DNA of 64,000 bases from Phycisphaerales bacterium (GCA_019744815.1 JAIEUA010000006.1:62001-126000), one strand, 5' to 3'. Positions 37,083-47,329 are shown, counted from the first letter of the stretch. The notes: generated by a model not told the origin, from the letters alone. Translations and numbers: made by a program.

Positions 37083-38972
37083 TCAGGGCTCCGCGGTGCG
37101 GGTCGTCGCCGAGCTCGAGCGGCGTGCCCGCGTGTGCGCCTCCAGCGCCTCGAACCACAGCGCCAGGTTCAGCATCGGCCAGGCCAGGTGCCACAGCCGC
37201 GACGGGCCGGCGCACACGGCTTCGATGATCTCGGGGTTGTAGATCGTCCGCAGCCGCTCGCTCTCCAGGGCCGAACGCCGCGCCGTGCCGATCCAGTTCT
37301 GGAACGGCAGCGGGAAGCTCGCCTTCTCGCGCTCCAGCACGTTGGTGCTGAGCTTGGACGCGAACGCCTCGCGGAGCACGACCTTGGTGTCCTGCACCCG
37401 GCGCTGTCCGTCGCTGCGGGCGACGAACTTGCGGTGCATCGGCAAGCGCTCGGCCAGGCCCGCGACCACGACGTCGGCGAAGGGCGTGCGGCCCTCGACG
37501 CCCTCGAGCATCGCCGCGGAATCCAGCCGCAGGAGCAACGACGCGAGGTTGTTGCGACGCTGGAAGATCAGATGTGGCTGCAGCGGGTCGTGATGCCCGA
37601 GCATGGACGCCGCCTCTTCGCACTTCGCAAACTCGCGGGCGAAGTCGGCCCGCAGCGTCTCGGCGTGGCCGACGCCCTCGAGGAACGCGGGCGTGAACGC
37701 TTCGCCGTAGGACTCGGGCGTGAGCCAGGCGTTGGCGAGCATCTCGAACTCGCCGGGGGTGAGGCTTTGGTGGCGAGCCTGGAGCGGGTGCGAGCCGTCG
37801 TGGAACTGGACCGCGCCGAGGAGCGCGAGGTCGTAGCCGCCGAAGAGCTCGTCGGCGCCCTCGCCGCTGAGGGTGACGATGCAGCCGCGGGCCCGCAGGG
37901 TGCGGGCGACCTCGTTGATCGCGACCTCGTTGGGCGTGCTGAGCGGGAGCAGGGTCTTGGAGATGATCTCCTGCCAGCGGGATTCGAACAGCTCTTGGGT
38001 CACCACCGCTTCGGTGTGGACGGTGCCAATCTTCTCGGCGACGTGGCGGGCGAAGGCGAAATCGTCTTGCCCCGGGGCCGAGGCGCCCTTGGCGCCGGCG
38101 GCGAAGGAGAGCAGCTCCTTGCCGGCGAGGGTCTCTTTCGCGATGGTGGCGATGATGGAGCTGTCGAGCCCGCCCGAGAGCAGCGTGCACAGGGGCACAT
38201 CGCTGCGGAGGTGCCGACGCACGCTTTCCTCGATGGCCGCTCCGACATCGGCGCTGACGCGGGCGGTGAAGGCGTCCCACAGCGATCGCCGCGTGATGCG
38301 CAGTTCGCCGGGCGCGAAGCGCACCCGCAGCACGGCGCCGGGCTCAAGCAGCTTCACGCCCTCGATCAGCGTCCGCTCGGCGAACGAGGTCCGCGAAGTG
38401 GTGAGGTAGGACACCACGCCGAGGGGATCGGGCGTCGGCTCGATCAACGGGTGCTGCAAGATGGCCGCCATCTCGCTGGCGAAGACCAGTTCGGGCGCTC
38501 CGTCGCGGGTGACCTCGGCCAGGTAGAGCGGCTTGATGCCCAACGGGTCCCGTGCCAGCCAAGCGACCCGTCGCTCCAGGTCCACGGCACACAGCGCAAA
38601 CATGCCCCGCAGCTTGTCGAACGCGTGCTCGCCGAAGACCCCGAACGCCGCGAGCACCGTCTCGGTGTCGCTCTGGGTGCGGAACTGGACGCCCATGCGG
38701 GTCAGCTCGGCCCGCAGCTCGGCGTCGTTGTACAGCTCGCCGTTGTAGACGATCGCGAAGCGGCCGTCGGACGAGACCATGGGTTGGCTCGCCTCGGCGG
38801 AGAGGTCCACGACCGCGAGGCGTCGGTGCCCGAGGACGCAGCCGGGGCGTTCCAGCAGCCCCTCGCCGTCGGGCCCGCGGTGGGCCATGCGGTCGCGCAT
38901 GGCGACCACGGCGTCCCGCCGCGACGGATCAGGTTGACGAGAGGACGACAGAATGCCCGCGATGCCGCACAT
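37083..38972 (-). CDS. asnB: Asparagine synthase (glutamine-hydrolysing)
   Basis: MCGIAGILSSS (Cys-2 nucleophile), RGPDGEG, IVYNGELYND, LLSGGLDSSIIATIA, LSGEGADELFGGYD. Confidence 0.93.
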   Translation of the reverse strand: MCGIAGILSSSRQPDPSRRDAVVAMRDRMAHRGPDGEGLLERPGCVLGHRRLAVVDLSAEASQPMVSSDGRFAIVYNGELYNDAELRAELTRMGVQFRTQSDTETVLAAFGVFGEHAFDKLRGMFALCAVDLERRVAWLARDPLGIKPLYLAEVTRDGAPELVFASEMAAILQHPLIEPTPDPLGVVSYLTTSRTSFAERTLIEGVKLLEPGAVLRVRFAPGELRITRRSLWDAFTARVSADVGAAIEESVRRHLRSDVPLCTLLSGGLDSSIIATIAKETLAGKELLSFAAGAKGASAPGQDDFAFARHVAEKIGTVHTEAVVTQELFESRWQEIISKTLLPLSTPNEVAINEVARTLRARGCIVTLSGEGADELFGGYDLALLGAVQFHDGSHPLQARHQSLTPGEFEMLANAWLTPESYGEAFTPAFLEGVGHAETLRADFAREFAKCEEAASMLGHHDPLQPHLIFQRRNNLASLLLRLDSAAMLEGVEGRTPFADVVVAGLAERLPMHRKFVARSDGQRRVQDTKVVLREAFASKLSTNVLEREKASFPLPFQNWIGTARRSALESERLRTIYNPEIIEAVCAGPSRLWHLAWPMLNLALWFEALEAHTRARRSSSATTRTAEP

Positions 38973-39085
38973 CGGAGCGAATATCGGCGGAATCGGGGGT
39001 GGGTCATCGAAGTCCGCGGGCCGTCTCTTCACACTCTGCGTCGAATGAGCCTGTGCACAGCGGGCGTAGGGACTCGGATGTCTTT

Positions 39086-39305
39086 CGCCCGGCAGGGCGC
39101 ACGACCGTTGCCGGCGGCTTCAGCCGCCGGTCAAGTCCTCCTGTTCTGTGTTCGCCCCGGAGGGGCGGACGAGTGCCGGGTTCCATCATCACCCGCGTCT
39201 ATCTCGCCTCGTCCGCCCTTTGCCGGGGCGGAAAGACACAGAAAAGCACCAAAGCACGCACCGGCAGATGAATCTGCCGGCAACAGTCGTGCGCCCTGCC
39301 GGGCG
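39086..39305. repeat. Long imperfect inverted repeat with nested hairpins (R6)
   Basis: Left arm 39086-39173 (CGCCCGGCAGGGCGCACGACCGTTGCCGGCGGCTTCAGCCGCCGG...GGGGCGGACGAG) matches the reverse complement of 39208-39305. Confidence 0.8.
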
Positions 39306-39460
39306 GAAGGCAGGGCCGGAACTCGGTCGTTCGGCAACCATGGCGCCGCGTCCAGCATGGTGGCGCCCGAACCTCACCCCCGAACTTCGTTCCAGCCGAT
39401 TCGTACTGGCAACGCCCCGCTCGCGTATCCCAATGATCTGCCGCACCTTGGAGTCTCCCC

Positions 39461-40075
39461 ATGCACGCCGCTCTCCGCCTCGTCGCGCTGATGACCATCC
39501 TGCCCCTCGTGGCCTCCTGCGGCGAGCAGCCCCAGGCCAAGAAGCAAACCCAGGCTCCGATCTCGCCCATCGAAGCCAAGCCCGAAGCGAATCCCAGCAC
39601 CACGACCGAGACCATGACGCCGCCGAGCGCTGAGGTCAAGCCGGAAGCCAAGCCGGAGACCAAGCCGGAACCGAAGCCCGAAGCCCCCGCCGTGCCGGCC
39701 AATCCGACCTACTCCACCCGCGGCGAGATCGTCTCGCTGCCCGGCATCGAGGGCGACGCGCTCAAGCTCCATCACGAGCGCATCCCGACGTTCGCCAACA
39801 AAGACGGCAAGGTCGGCAAGGACTCGCAGGGCAAGCCGGGCATGAAGCCCATGACGATGCCCTTCGGCAAGTCGCCGGGCGTGTCGTACGAGGGACTCAA
39901 GATCGGCGACAAGATCGCGGTGGTCTTCGAAGTGAACTGGGCCGCGGAACGCCCCGACCAGCGCATCGTGATCACCAAGGTCGAGAAGCTCGCGGCCGAC
40001 ACCAAGCTCGACTTCGAGGGACAGCCTTCGATCAACGACCCCAAGCCGACGACGCCGCCGAAGGAACCGAAGTAA
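39461..40075 (+). CDS. Lipoprotein with Pro/Lys/Glu-rich linker and CusF-like copper-binding domain
   Basis: Lipobox LPLVASC; TRGEIVSLPGIEGDALKLHHERIPTF...MKPMTMPFGKSPGVSYEGLKIGDKIAVVFEV. Confidence 0.7.
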   Translation: MHAALRLVALMTILPLVASCGEQPQAKKQTQAPISPIEAKPEANPSTTTETMTPPSAEVKPEAKPETKPEPKPEAPAVPANPTYSTRGEIVSLPGIEGDALKLHHERIPTFANKDGKVGKDSQGKPGMKPMTMPFGKSPGVSYEGLKIGDKIAVVFEVNWAAERPDQRIVITKVEKLAADTKLDFEGQPSINDPKPTTPPKEPK

Positions 40076-40248
40076 GAGCCGCGGCTCGCGTCCGAGAACG
40101 GCGTGCGTTGCGTTCCGTGCGGATCACGCCGCGCCTCTTTCGGATCGATCGGCAAGTCGCACCCAAGACACGGCCCACGCCCACCGATGCGCGATCCCGA
40201 TGCGCCGCCTGCGCCCTCGCGGCGGCCGTGCCCGCGATCGGAGGCGTC

Positions 40249-40674
40249 ATGGCCATCGAGCACATCATGTCGCGGCACGTCGTCACGGTGCAGCTCGACG
40301 ACACGCTCAAGCAGGTCCGCGATCTCTTCGCCGCGTTCCGCTTCCATCACCTGCTCGTGCTCGAACACGGCAAGCTGGTCGGCATCGTGTCGGACCGCGA
40401 TCTGCTCGCGAACATCAGTCCATTCATCGGCAAGATGCAGGAAAAGCCGATCGACGTCGCGAGCCTGCAGAAGCACGTGCACCAGATCATGTCGCGCCAC
40501 GTCATCACCGTCACGCCTTCGACCGCGCTGCAGGACGCCGCCAAGCTCATGCTCGACCGCAGCATTTCGTGCCTGCCGGTCGTCGATGCCGAGCAGCGCG
40601 TGGTCGGAATCGTGACCTGGCGCGATCTGCTCCGCGGCGCGTACGGCATCGAGCCCGCGAAGAGTGCGGCGTAG
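40249..40674 (+). CDS. CBS domain-containing protein
   Basis: Two CBS motifs: IMSRHVVTVQLDDTLKQVRDLF...GIVSDRDLL and IMSRHVITVTPSTALQDAAKLML...GIVTWRDLL. Confidence 0.92.
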   Translation: MAIEHIMSRHVVTVQLDDTLKQVRDLFAAFRFHHLLVLEHGKLVGIVSDRDLLANISPFIGKMQEKPIDVASLQKHVHQIMSRHVITVTPSTALQDAAKLMLDRSISCLPVVDAEQRVVGIVTWRDLLRGAYGIEPAKSAA

Positions 40675-40860
40675 CGTCGCGAACAGGCGGCTGGGCGACG
40701 ATCGCCACGCGTGATTGCCCAGCTTGCCACGCTCGAAACTTGGGCAAGGGGTAACCCCTGATCCGGCGTCTTGTTCGCCATTGAGCGCTCGGTCCCGCGT
40801 CCCGTCGCAGTCGTTCGGGGCTTCCGCCGATGCTGCGCCGACGCGCCGCCGCGTCGACTG

Positions 40861-42285
40861 ATGGAACGCCCCGCGTCCATCTCGATTCAGATCAGCCCCG
40901 ACTCTGCCGAGGCCGTGGCGACGTTTCCGATCGGGCCGGTCGACGCCGAGGCGGTCCGAGCCGCCGCCGCGAAGGCCGGCGTCGATCTCAACCCTGAAGT
41001 TCGCGCGACGATCGAGTCGCTTGCCGCCGCACACGCCACGGATGCACCGGCGTCGGCCGTGATCGCCCGGGCCACCCCGCCCCGCCACGGCGAGGACGGA
41101 CGCATCGAGTGGGCGGAGAACATGAATCCCCGTGCCGCTCGCGATGAAGGCGCCAAAACCGATCACTACACCGGCGCGCGCTACGTGCGAGTCGCTCTGG
41201 GCGCCACGATTGCCACGCTTGTTCCGCCCACCGAGGGCACGCCGGGCCGCGATGTGCGTGGCCAGACCATCTCGCCGACCCGCGGCAAGCCCGCGGTGCT
41301 GCGCGCCGGCGACGGCGTGATGCTCGGCACCGAATCGCGCCTGGTCGCCAAGCGCGCCGGGATTGTGATCCTGCAGGACGACGAGATCCGCGTCTCCGAC
41401 ACGCTCGAGATCAACGGCGGCGTGGACTTCGCCGTCGGACACATCGACTTCGAAGGACACGTCCACATCGCCAAGGGCATCGGGCCGGGGTTCCGCGTCC
41501 GCGCCCGCGGCGACATCCGCGTCGGCGATCTGGTCGAGCCCTGCGACATTCTCTGCGGCGGATCGCTGGATTGCCGAAGCGGTATCGCCGGCCACGGCCG
41601 CGGCACGATCTCGGTCGCGCGGTCGGCACGGGTCGGACACATGGAACAGGTCAAGGGTGTCGTCCGCGAAGACCTGATCGTCGATCGCGAGATCATCGAC
41701 TGCAATCTCATCGTCGGACGCGATCTGAACAGCCCCAGCGCCACCGTGCTCGGCGGCTCGATCGAGGTCACCGGCTCGGTGCGCATCGCCACACTCGGAT
41801 CGGAACGCTCACCGGTGACCGTCCTGTGCGTCGGCGACGCGCCGCTGCTCCGCGGGGCGCGGCTCGAAGCCAAGAACGCGGTCGTGAAGTTCCAGACCCA
41901 GCTCGACACGCTGACCGAGCAGCGACGCATGATCCAGCTCAACCCCAAGCCCTCCGCGGCCGATCGCGAGCGGATGTGCGAACTCGAGTACGAACTCAAC
42001 GCGGCGGAAAAGGGACACGCCGAGGCATCGGCGCGTCTCGCCGACCTCGACGCCCGCTTCAACGCTCAAGCGAAGGTCGACATCCACATCGGCAAGATGA
42101 TCCATCCCGGCGTTCGCATCAAGATCGGCGACCGCACGGCGAGCTTCACCAAGCCCGTCCGCGGGCCGCTCGCGATCTGTTGGAACGAGCAGCACCAGCT
42201 GGTGATTGTGCCCTCGGGCGGCACGCCGCAGGAGCTGTCGCGGGTCGCGCGGGTCGAGCGCTTCGCGCCCGCCGCGGCGGCGTGA
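40861..42285 (+). CDS. DUF342 / FapA family protein
   Basis: TEGTPGRDVRGQTI, GGVDFAVGHIDFEGHVHIAKGIGPGFRVRARGDIRVGDLVE, coiled coil region near C-terminus. Confidence 0.85.
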   Translation: MERPASISIQISPDSAEAVATFPIGPVDAEAVRAAAAKAGVDLNPEVRATIESLAAAHATDAPASAVIARATPPRHGEDGRIEWAENMNPRAARDEGAKTDHYTGARYVRVALGATIATLVPPTEGTPGRDVRGQTISPTRGKPAVLRAGDGVMLGTESRLVAKRAGIVILQDDEIRVSDTLEINGGVDFAVGHIDFEGHVHIAKGIGPGFRVRARGDIRVGDLVEPCDILCGGSLDCRSGIAGHGRGTISVARSARVGHMEQVKGVVREDLIVDREIIDCNLIVGRDLNSPSATVLGGSIEVTGSVRIATLGSERSPVTVLCVGDAPLLRGARLEAKNAVVKFQTQLDTLTEQRRMIQLNPKPSAADRERMCELEYELNAAEKGHAEASARLADLDARFNAQAKVDIHIGKMIHPGVRIKIGDRTASFTKPVRGPLAICWNEQHQLVIVPSGGTPQELSRVARVERFAPAAAA

Positions 42286-42329
42286 ACGCTACCGGTTCAA
42301 CACCCTTTCGGGCCAAAAGTCACCTCGGA

Positions 42330-43331
42330 CTACTTGCGCTCTCCTTCAGCGTTCTTCTCGTCGGCACCTTCGTTCGGTCTGGCGTTCGCCTTGTCATCCT
42401 CCATTGGCCGCAGACGCATCGAGATGTCGTAGGTCGCGGTCATCGGCATTTTCTGACCGGCGGTCGTCATCTCCATCTCGGCCTTCGAAGTTCCGGTCAT
42501 GGACGAGGTCCACGGCATCATCTCACGGAACCGGATCGAGCAGCGTCCGCTCATCTCGCTCGCGAGCGATCTGGCCACGCCCTCCACGCCCGCGGGCAGG
42601 TTCTCCATCTTGGCGTCCGGCGTTGCCAGCGACTGCTCGACGGTGACTGTGAGGATGGCACCCCGCTCGCCCAAGCTCGCGACCCGGTACACGTAGCGTT
42701 GCCGCAGCGGGAGCCCGTTCATCTTGAGCTCGCTGCTCACCGCCCAACGCGCGTCCACGCCCACGGCCTCTTCCGGGAACGGCACGGACATCTGCGAGAA
42801 TGACTGCTTCATCGAATCGAGCATCGCCAGCATCTGCGGATTGGTCGACTTCGTCTGCACCTTCCCTTCGGTCTGAAAGCCGCGGGGCGAGACGCGTGCC
42901 GAGACTCGAGTGCCGGCCATGTCGGCGAGTTGGGCTTTGAGCATCGCCTGCATCGCCGGAGTCATGTCCGCGGTGTCGAATGTGGCCTCGCCCATCTCGG
43001 CGGAGTATCGCGCGTGGAACTCGGCGTCGACCGACTCGATCTCGCCGCGCATCGCCACCGAGATCGTCGGCGTCGGCACCTCGGGCATCGGTTCCCCGTT
43101 GATGCTCATCCGCACGCCCATGCGCATCGACATCACGCGCTCGAACGTGTCGCCCTTCTGAAAGGTGAGCCGCAGCGGCGTCCGGGGTTCCTTGCCCGCG
43201 TCCAGAAGCTCGACCTTTGGCGGCGTGTCCGCCGCGGTCGGAAGACGTGCCGGATTCTCCGGGGCCGCCCACGCCTGAAATGATGCACCAATGAGCACAA
43301 CCGCCGCCACCAGCCAATGAGAGTGCTTCAT
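42330..43331 (-). CDS. Secreted hypothetical protein (DUF6263-like)
   Basis: Signal peptide MKHSHWLVAAVVLIGASFQAWA; layout LRLTFQKGDTFERVMSMRM... and EAVGVDARWAVSSELKMNGLPLRQRYVYRV. Confidence 0.6.
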   Translation of the reverse strand: MKHSHWLVAAVVLIGASFQAWAAPENPARLPTAADTPPKVELLDAGKEPRTPLRLTFQKGDTFERVMSMRMGVRMSINGEPMPEVPTPTISVAMRGEIESVDAEFHARYSAEMGEATFDTADMTPAMQAMLKAQLADMAGTRVSARVSPRGFQTEGKVQTKSTNPQMLAMLDSMKQSFSQMSVPFPEEAVGVDARWAVSSELKMNGLPLRQRYVYRVASLGERGAILTVTVEQSLATPDAKMENLPAGVEGVARSLASEMSGRCSIRFREMMPWTSSMTGTSKAEMEMTTAGQKMPMTATYDISMRLRPMEDDKANARPNEGADEKNAEGERK

Positions 43332-43446
43332 GGCCGGAGAGTATCAGAGGTGATCCCCGAGATGCAGGCCCGCGCTGGTTGCAGCGTCCGCCTCGGAAGA
43401 AACCGGAGCCTGGAAGGCCCCGCCCCGGGAACGCATGCTCACAACG

Positions 43447-43490
43447 AAAAAAAGCCCCGGCGCCGCGAGCATTCACTCGTGTGCGCCGGG
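43447..43490 (-). terminator. Rho-independent terminator on the minus strand
   Basis: Reverse strand: CCCGGCGC...(CGAG/CTCG inner stem)...GCGCCGGGGCTTTTTTT. Confidence 0.8.
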
Positions 43491-43746
43491 TCTCGTGGGG
43501 GTCGTTTCGATCTCGAGCATCGCGGCGAACACGCGCGAGCGACAGAATGCCGCCCGCCCCGGATCCCCGCGCCGATCCGTGAGCAGTGACCGATACGGGC
43601 ATCGCAACCCTCGGTTCCGGCGTGGTTCCGCGAATCTGCACAAATCTGAACACGCCCGTCCGGAACCCGCCCGGCCGCATTATGGCTCGACTGGGGGGCC
43701 CCGGTGCCCGTGTCGACCCACCACGCCCGCACCACCCCCGCTCCAC

Positions 43747-44637
43747 TCACGCCGGCTTGGAGCCCGACGCAAGTCCAAGTCTCACCATGACTTGCTGCAG
43801 GTCCGACCACACCTTCGCCCGGTTCTCGGGCGTGTAGTCCCGCAGCAGATACGCCGGGTGATACGTCGGCATCACCGCCACCTCGACACTTGCATGATCT
43901 TGCCCGAGTGCGTCTTCGACGGAACCGTGCAGCACGCCCTCGGCCCCGTCGAACCGTGCGGGGGTGAACTTCCCCCGCAGCCGCCCCATCGACTCCTCGC
44001 TCCGCAGGATCGTCCGCGACGCGGGCAGACCCAGGGTCACGATCACCTCGGGTTTGATGATCCGCACTTGATCGATCAAGTACGGCCTGCACAGCTCCGC
44101 CTCGCGGCTGGTCGGCGTCGCGTTGCCGGGCGGGCGGGTCTTGAGCACGTTGCAGATGTACACCTGCTCGCGCGACAGGCCCATCGCCACGATCATCTTC
44201 TCGAGCAGTTGTCCGGCCTTGCCCACGAACGGTCGACCGGTGCGGTCCTCGTCGGCGCCCGGCGCTTCGCCGATGAAGACCAGCCGCGCGCACGGATCAC
44301 CCTCGCCAAAGACGATCGAGTGATGATCGGTGACAAAGTGCTGGTGCGGCGCATCCGCCTCGTAGCGTTCACGCAGGGCGTCGAGCATGCGCTGCGACGC
44401 TTCGCGGTCGCGGCCGCCGGTCGCGGGTGTCAGAGCCGCGGCTTCACGGGGCACCGCGGCCTGCTTGCTCGCGGGCACTACCGTGGTCACGATCGGCGGC
44501 TCACGGTCGAGCGTCGAGGGCGAGCTCCCGCCCGCGGGGCCGCCTGTTCCGCGCTTGCGGATCGGCACAACATCCACGCCGAACATCGAAGCAGTTCGAG
44601 CGCTCACCGCGGCGTAGCGACGGGTCAGTTCGTCCAT
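43747..44637 (-). CDS. Uracil-DNA glycosylase (family 4 type)
   Basis: LVFIGEAPGADEDRTGRPFVGKAGQLLEKMI, VYICNVLKTRPPGNATP, VMPTYHPAYLLRD. Confidence 0.93.
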   Translation of the reverse strand: MDELTRRYAAVSARTASMFGVDVVPIRKRGTGGPAGGSSPSTLDREPPIVTTVVPASKQAAVPREAAALTPATGGRDREASQRMLDALRERYEADAPHQHFVTDHHSIVFGEGDPCARLVFIGEAPGADEDRTGRPFVGKAGQLLEKMIVAMGLSREQVYICNVLKTRPPGNATPTSREAELCRPYLIDQVRIIKPEVIVTLGLPASRTILRSEESMGRLRGKFTPARFDGAEGVLHGSVEDALGQDHASVEVAVMPTYHPAYLLRDYTPENRAKVWSDLQQVMVRLGLASGSKPA

Positions 44638-44691
44638 TCCAAACGGTACGCCCGGGCTCCGTCCTGGCGGACGCATCGACGCCCCGGCCGG

Positions 44692-45831
44692 CTACGGCTG
44701 CGGCGATTTCTTCACAACCCGTCCATCCGGGCTGACCGCTTGGTCGGCCTCGGGATCGACAGGGATCGGCTCGCCCGGGGCGGCGGCGGGGGCGCTGGGG
44801 GCCGAGCCGCTGCCGGGGTAGATCACGCCGTAGATCACATCGCGGGCCGTGGTGTCGTAGAAGTTCTGCCACGCCGCCAGCTCGGTGTCGTCGTAGAAGA
44901 AGTCCCAGATCACCAATCCCGCGGCACCGACCTGGCGCGGGATCTCCAGACCCTGGCGCAGGTTGATCGAGTTGATGAACTGGTTCGCGAAGCGGCCCGC
45001 CGAGGGGTGGTACTTGAGCAGGAAGAAGGGGTACACAGGCTTGCCGCGGCTGAAGCGGACGGATTCGCCGACCATCCCGAGGATGTACGCCTCGTTGCCC
45101 GAGGGCTCGACCTGATTCTGCCCGGCGGGCACCGCGACCGAGTAGACCGGGTAGATCGACGGGCAGAGCACGTCGACCAGGTCGAAGTACCACTTCATCT
45201 CGACCTCGTGGATCTCGCGGTAGCGGGCGAGGTCGACACCATACTGCGGCACGCCGTTGAAGATCCAGTACGACCGCAGCGGGATGCCGTACCAGCTCAG
45301 CTTGGCCTTGGGGCGCTGCTGGCGGACGATGTTGGCGGTGAACTCGTAGTACTGGCGGACGGTCTTCTTGTACTCGGCCTGGATGATCGAGTCCCACTCG
45401 GTGTCGGGCTTGCCGGCGAGCAGGTCGGGCCTCTGGGTCTTGATGTACGTCGTCCACGCAGGCTGGACGCTGTCGCTCCACTCCCACGAAGGCCACCACG
45501 ACTCGTGATCGATGCAGATGATGCCGCTGAAGTTGACGTCGGGGATGGTCTCGTTGAGGTCCTTGATCAGCTCGGCCTGATGGCGTGGGTAGAAGGACGG
45601 ATCCCCCGCGATCATGTGAGGGCCCTCGTGCGGATGCAGGCCGATCGTCCCGCCGGAGACGTCGTTGACCAGCGGCACGCCCCGGTACTGAATGAGGTTG
45701 GCGTTGCGGCTCTGGATGGCGAGACGCACGTCATACGACGCGCCAGGTCCGGCGAGCGCAACCGAGGCCAGCGTGCCGGCAAAAAGCCCGGCGAGCGCGA
45801 CAAAGCGATGCGAACTGCGTGAGATCGACAT
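44692..45831 (-). CDS. Secreted protein, possible hyaluronidase-like TIM barrel
   Basis: Signal peptide; ICIDHESWWPSWEWSDSVQPAW, RQQRPKAKLSWYGIPLRSYW, LCPSIYPVYS, LEIPRQVGAAGLVIWDFFYDD. Confidence 0.55.
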   Translation of the reverse strand: MSISRSSHRFVALAGLFAGTLASVALAGPGASYDVRLAIQSRNANLIQYRGVPLVNDVSGGTIGLHPHEGPHMIAGDPSFYPRHQAELIKDLNETIPDVNFSGIICIDHESWWPSWEWSDSVQPAWTTYIKTQRPDLLAGKPDTEWDSIIQAEYKKTVRQYYEFTANIVRQQRPKAKLSWYGIPLRSYWIFNGVPQYGVDLARYREIHEVEMKWYFDLVDVLCPSIYPVYSVAVPAGQNQVEPSGNEAYILGMVGESVRFSRGKPVYPFFLLKYHPSAGRFANQFINSINLRQGLEIPRQVGAAGLVIWDFFYDDTELAAWQNFYDTTARDVIYGVIYPGSGSAPSAPAAAPGEPIPVDPEADQAVSPDGRVVKKSPQP

Positions 45832-46138
45832 GCCCACGATCCTCTCTTTGCTCCCGACGGGAGGGTACACGACAAGGCCCGGAAACAGAAGCGTGAACGG
45901 CCGCTGGGACCGAGCGAATTTTGAGGAACAGTCGCAAGATTCTCCGCGTGAAAACACGCGATTTGTGTCCGCTGAACGCACCCGACGAGGGACCAGACGT
46001 ACCCAGAGCCGCGGGCTTCAGCCCCGGCGGGGTCTTGCCGGGGCGCGATGGGAGCCCGACTCGACGTTCTCCCCGCCCTTTCTTCGGCCCCTTCCCTCCG
46101 GGAACGGGGGTGGGTCTGGCCGATCAAGTGTCGAACGC

Positions 46139-47329
46139 ATGACCATGGAACCCGATCATCCGCCGCACATCCTGATCAACGCGCTGTCGGTGAGCAGCGG
46201 CGGGGGGTTCACGGTCGCGCGGGAGGTGCTTCACGGCCTCGCGACGCGGCGGCCGGCGTGGACCTTCACGCTGGCGATGACCGGAGGCAGCGCGTTCCAC
46301 GAGCCGATGCGGCGCGAATCGTTCCCTGCCAACGTGCGGTTCCTCTGGGCACCGGAAGGTACCGGTCGCTTGCGCTCGCGGCTCGTGTTTGAGAACTTCA
46401 CGCTGGTGGATTGGTGCCGCGAGCAAAAGGTGAGCGCGGTGGTGCAGCTCAACGGCCAGAAGCCCCCGCGGCTGAACCTGCCGATGATCGCGCACTGCCA
46501 GGACCCGGTGCCGTACTTGCCCCATGTGTGGGGGCGGGGCCTTCCAGGCCCCGCGCCCCTGCGCGCACGCCTCGGTGCCGCCATGAGACGCCGCGCCATC
46601 AGGCACTCTCTCAAGCACGCCGCGTGCGTCGGCTTCACCAGCGGCTACTTGCGTGATCTCATTCTGGGTTGGGAAAAGGTCAAACCCGCGCGGGCCGAGG
46701 TCTTCTACAACGCCGTGCCCGATGCGTGGGCGTCGCGCGATGCGGCGGCGATGACGTCGCTGGCGTCGCGGCCGATGGAAGTGCTGACAGTGAGCGACGT
46801 CACGCCCCACAAGCGGCAGCATCTGGTCGCGCGGGCGGTGTGCGCCCTGCGCCAGGAGCGCGGGCTGGAGTCGCTGACGTATCGCGCTGTCGGCCGGGTG
46901 TTTGACGAGCGCTACGCGGAGTCGCTGAGGCAGATCGCCCGCGATGCGGGCACTCCCGATGCGGTGAGGATCGAGGGGCGACTCGCCGGCGACGCGGTCG
47001 AAGCGGCGTTCCAGCGGGCGCGGTGCTTCGCGTTCATGAGCGTGTGCGAGAGCTTCGGGATTCCGCCCTTGGAGGCGCTGAGCTTTGGCGCACCCGTCGT
47101 CTCGAGCCGCTGCTGCGCGATGCCGGAGGTGCTGGGCGACGCCGCGGCGTTCGTGGAGCCCGACGATGAGGCGGGCCTGATCGCGACACTGCGGCGGGTG
47201 TTGACGGACGCGCCGCACTCGGAGGAGCTGCGCCGCCGCGGGTTTGAGCGGTGTCTGCGGTTCCGCTGGGGCGAGACGTGCGCGAAGATGGTGACGAGTC
47301 TGGAAGAGATGGTTTCGCGTGGTCGATAA
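46139..47329 (+). CDS. Glycosyltransferase family 1/4
   Basis: ILINALSVSSGGGFTVAREVLHGL, VLTVSDVTPHKRQHLVARAV, CFAFMSVCESFGIPPLEALSFGAPVVSSRCCAMPEVLGDAA. Confidence 0.88.
   Translation: MTMEPDHPPHILINALSVSSGGGFTVAREVLHGLATRRPAWTFTLAMTGGSAFHEPMRRESFPANVRFLWAPEGTGRLRSRLVFENFTLVDWCREQKVSAVVQLNGQKPPRLNLPMIAHCQDPVPYLPHVWGRGLPGPAPLRARLGAAMRRRAIRHSLKHAACVGFTSGYLRDLILGWEKVKPARAEVFYNAVPDAWASRDAAAMTSLASRPMEVLTVSDVTPHKRQHLVARAVCALRQERGLESLTYRAVGRVFDERYAESLRQIARDAGTPDAVRIEGRLAGDAVEAAFQRARCFAFMSVCESFGIPPLEALSFGAPVVSSRCCAMPEVLGDAAAFVEPDDEAGLIATLRRVLTDAPHSEELRRRGFERCLRFRWGETCAKMVTSLEEMVSRGR

Noticed and set aside
37062-39491. 809-aa plus-strand ORF opposite asnB
   Set aside because: Antisense shadow; asnB is clear on the minus strand.
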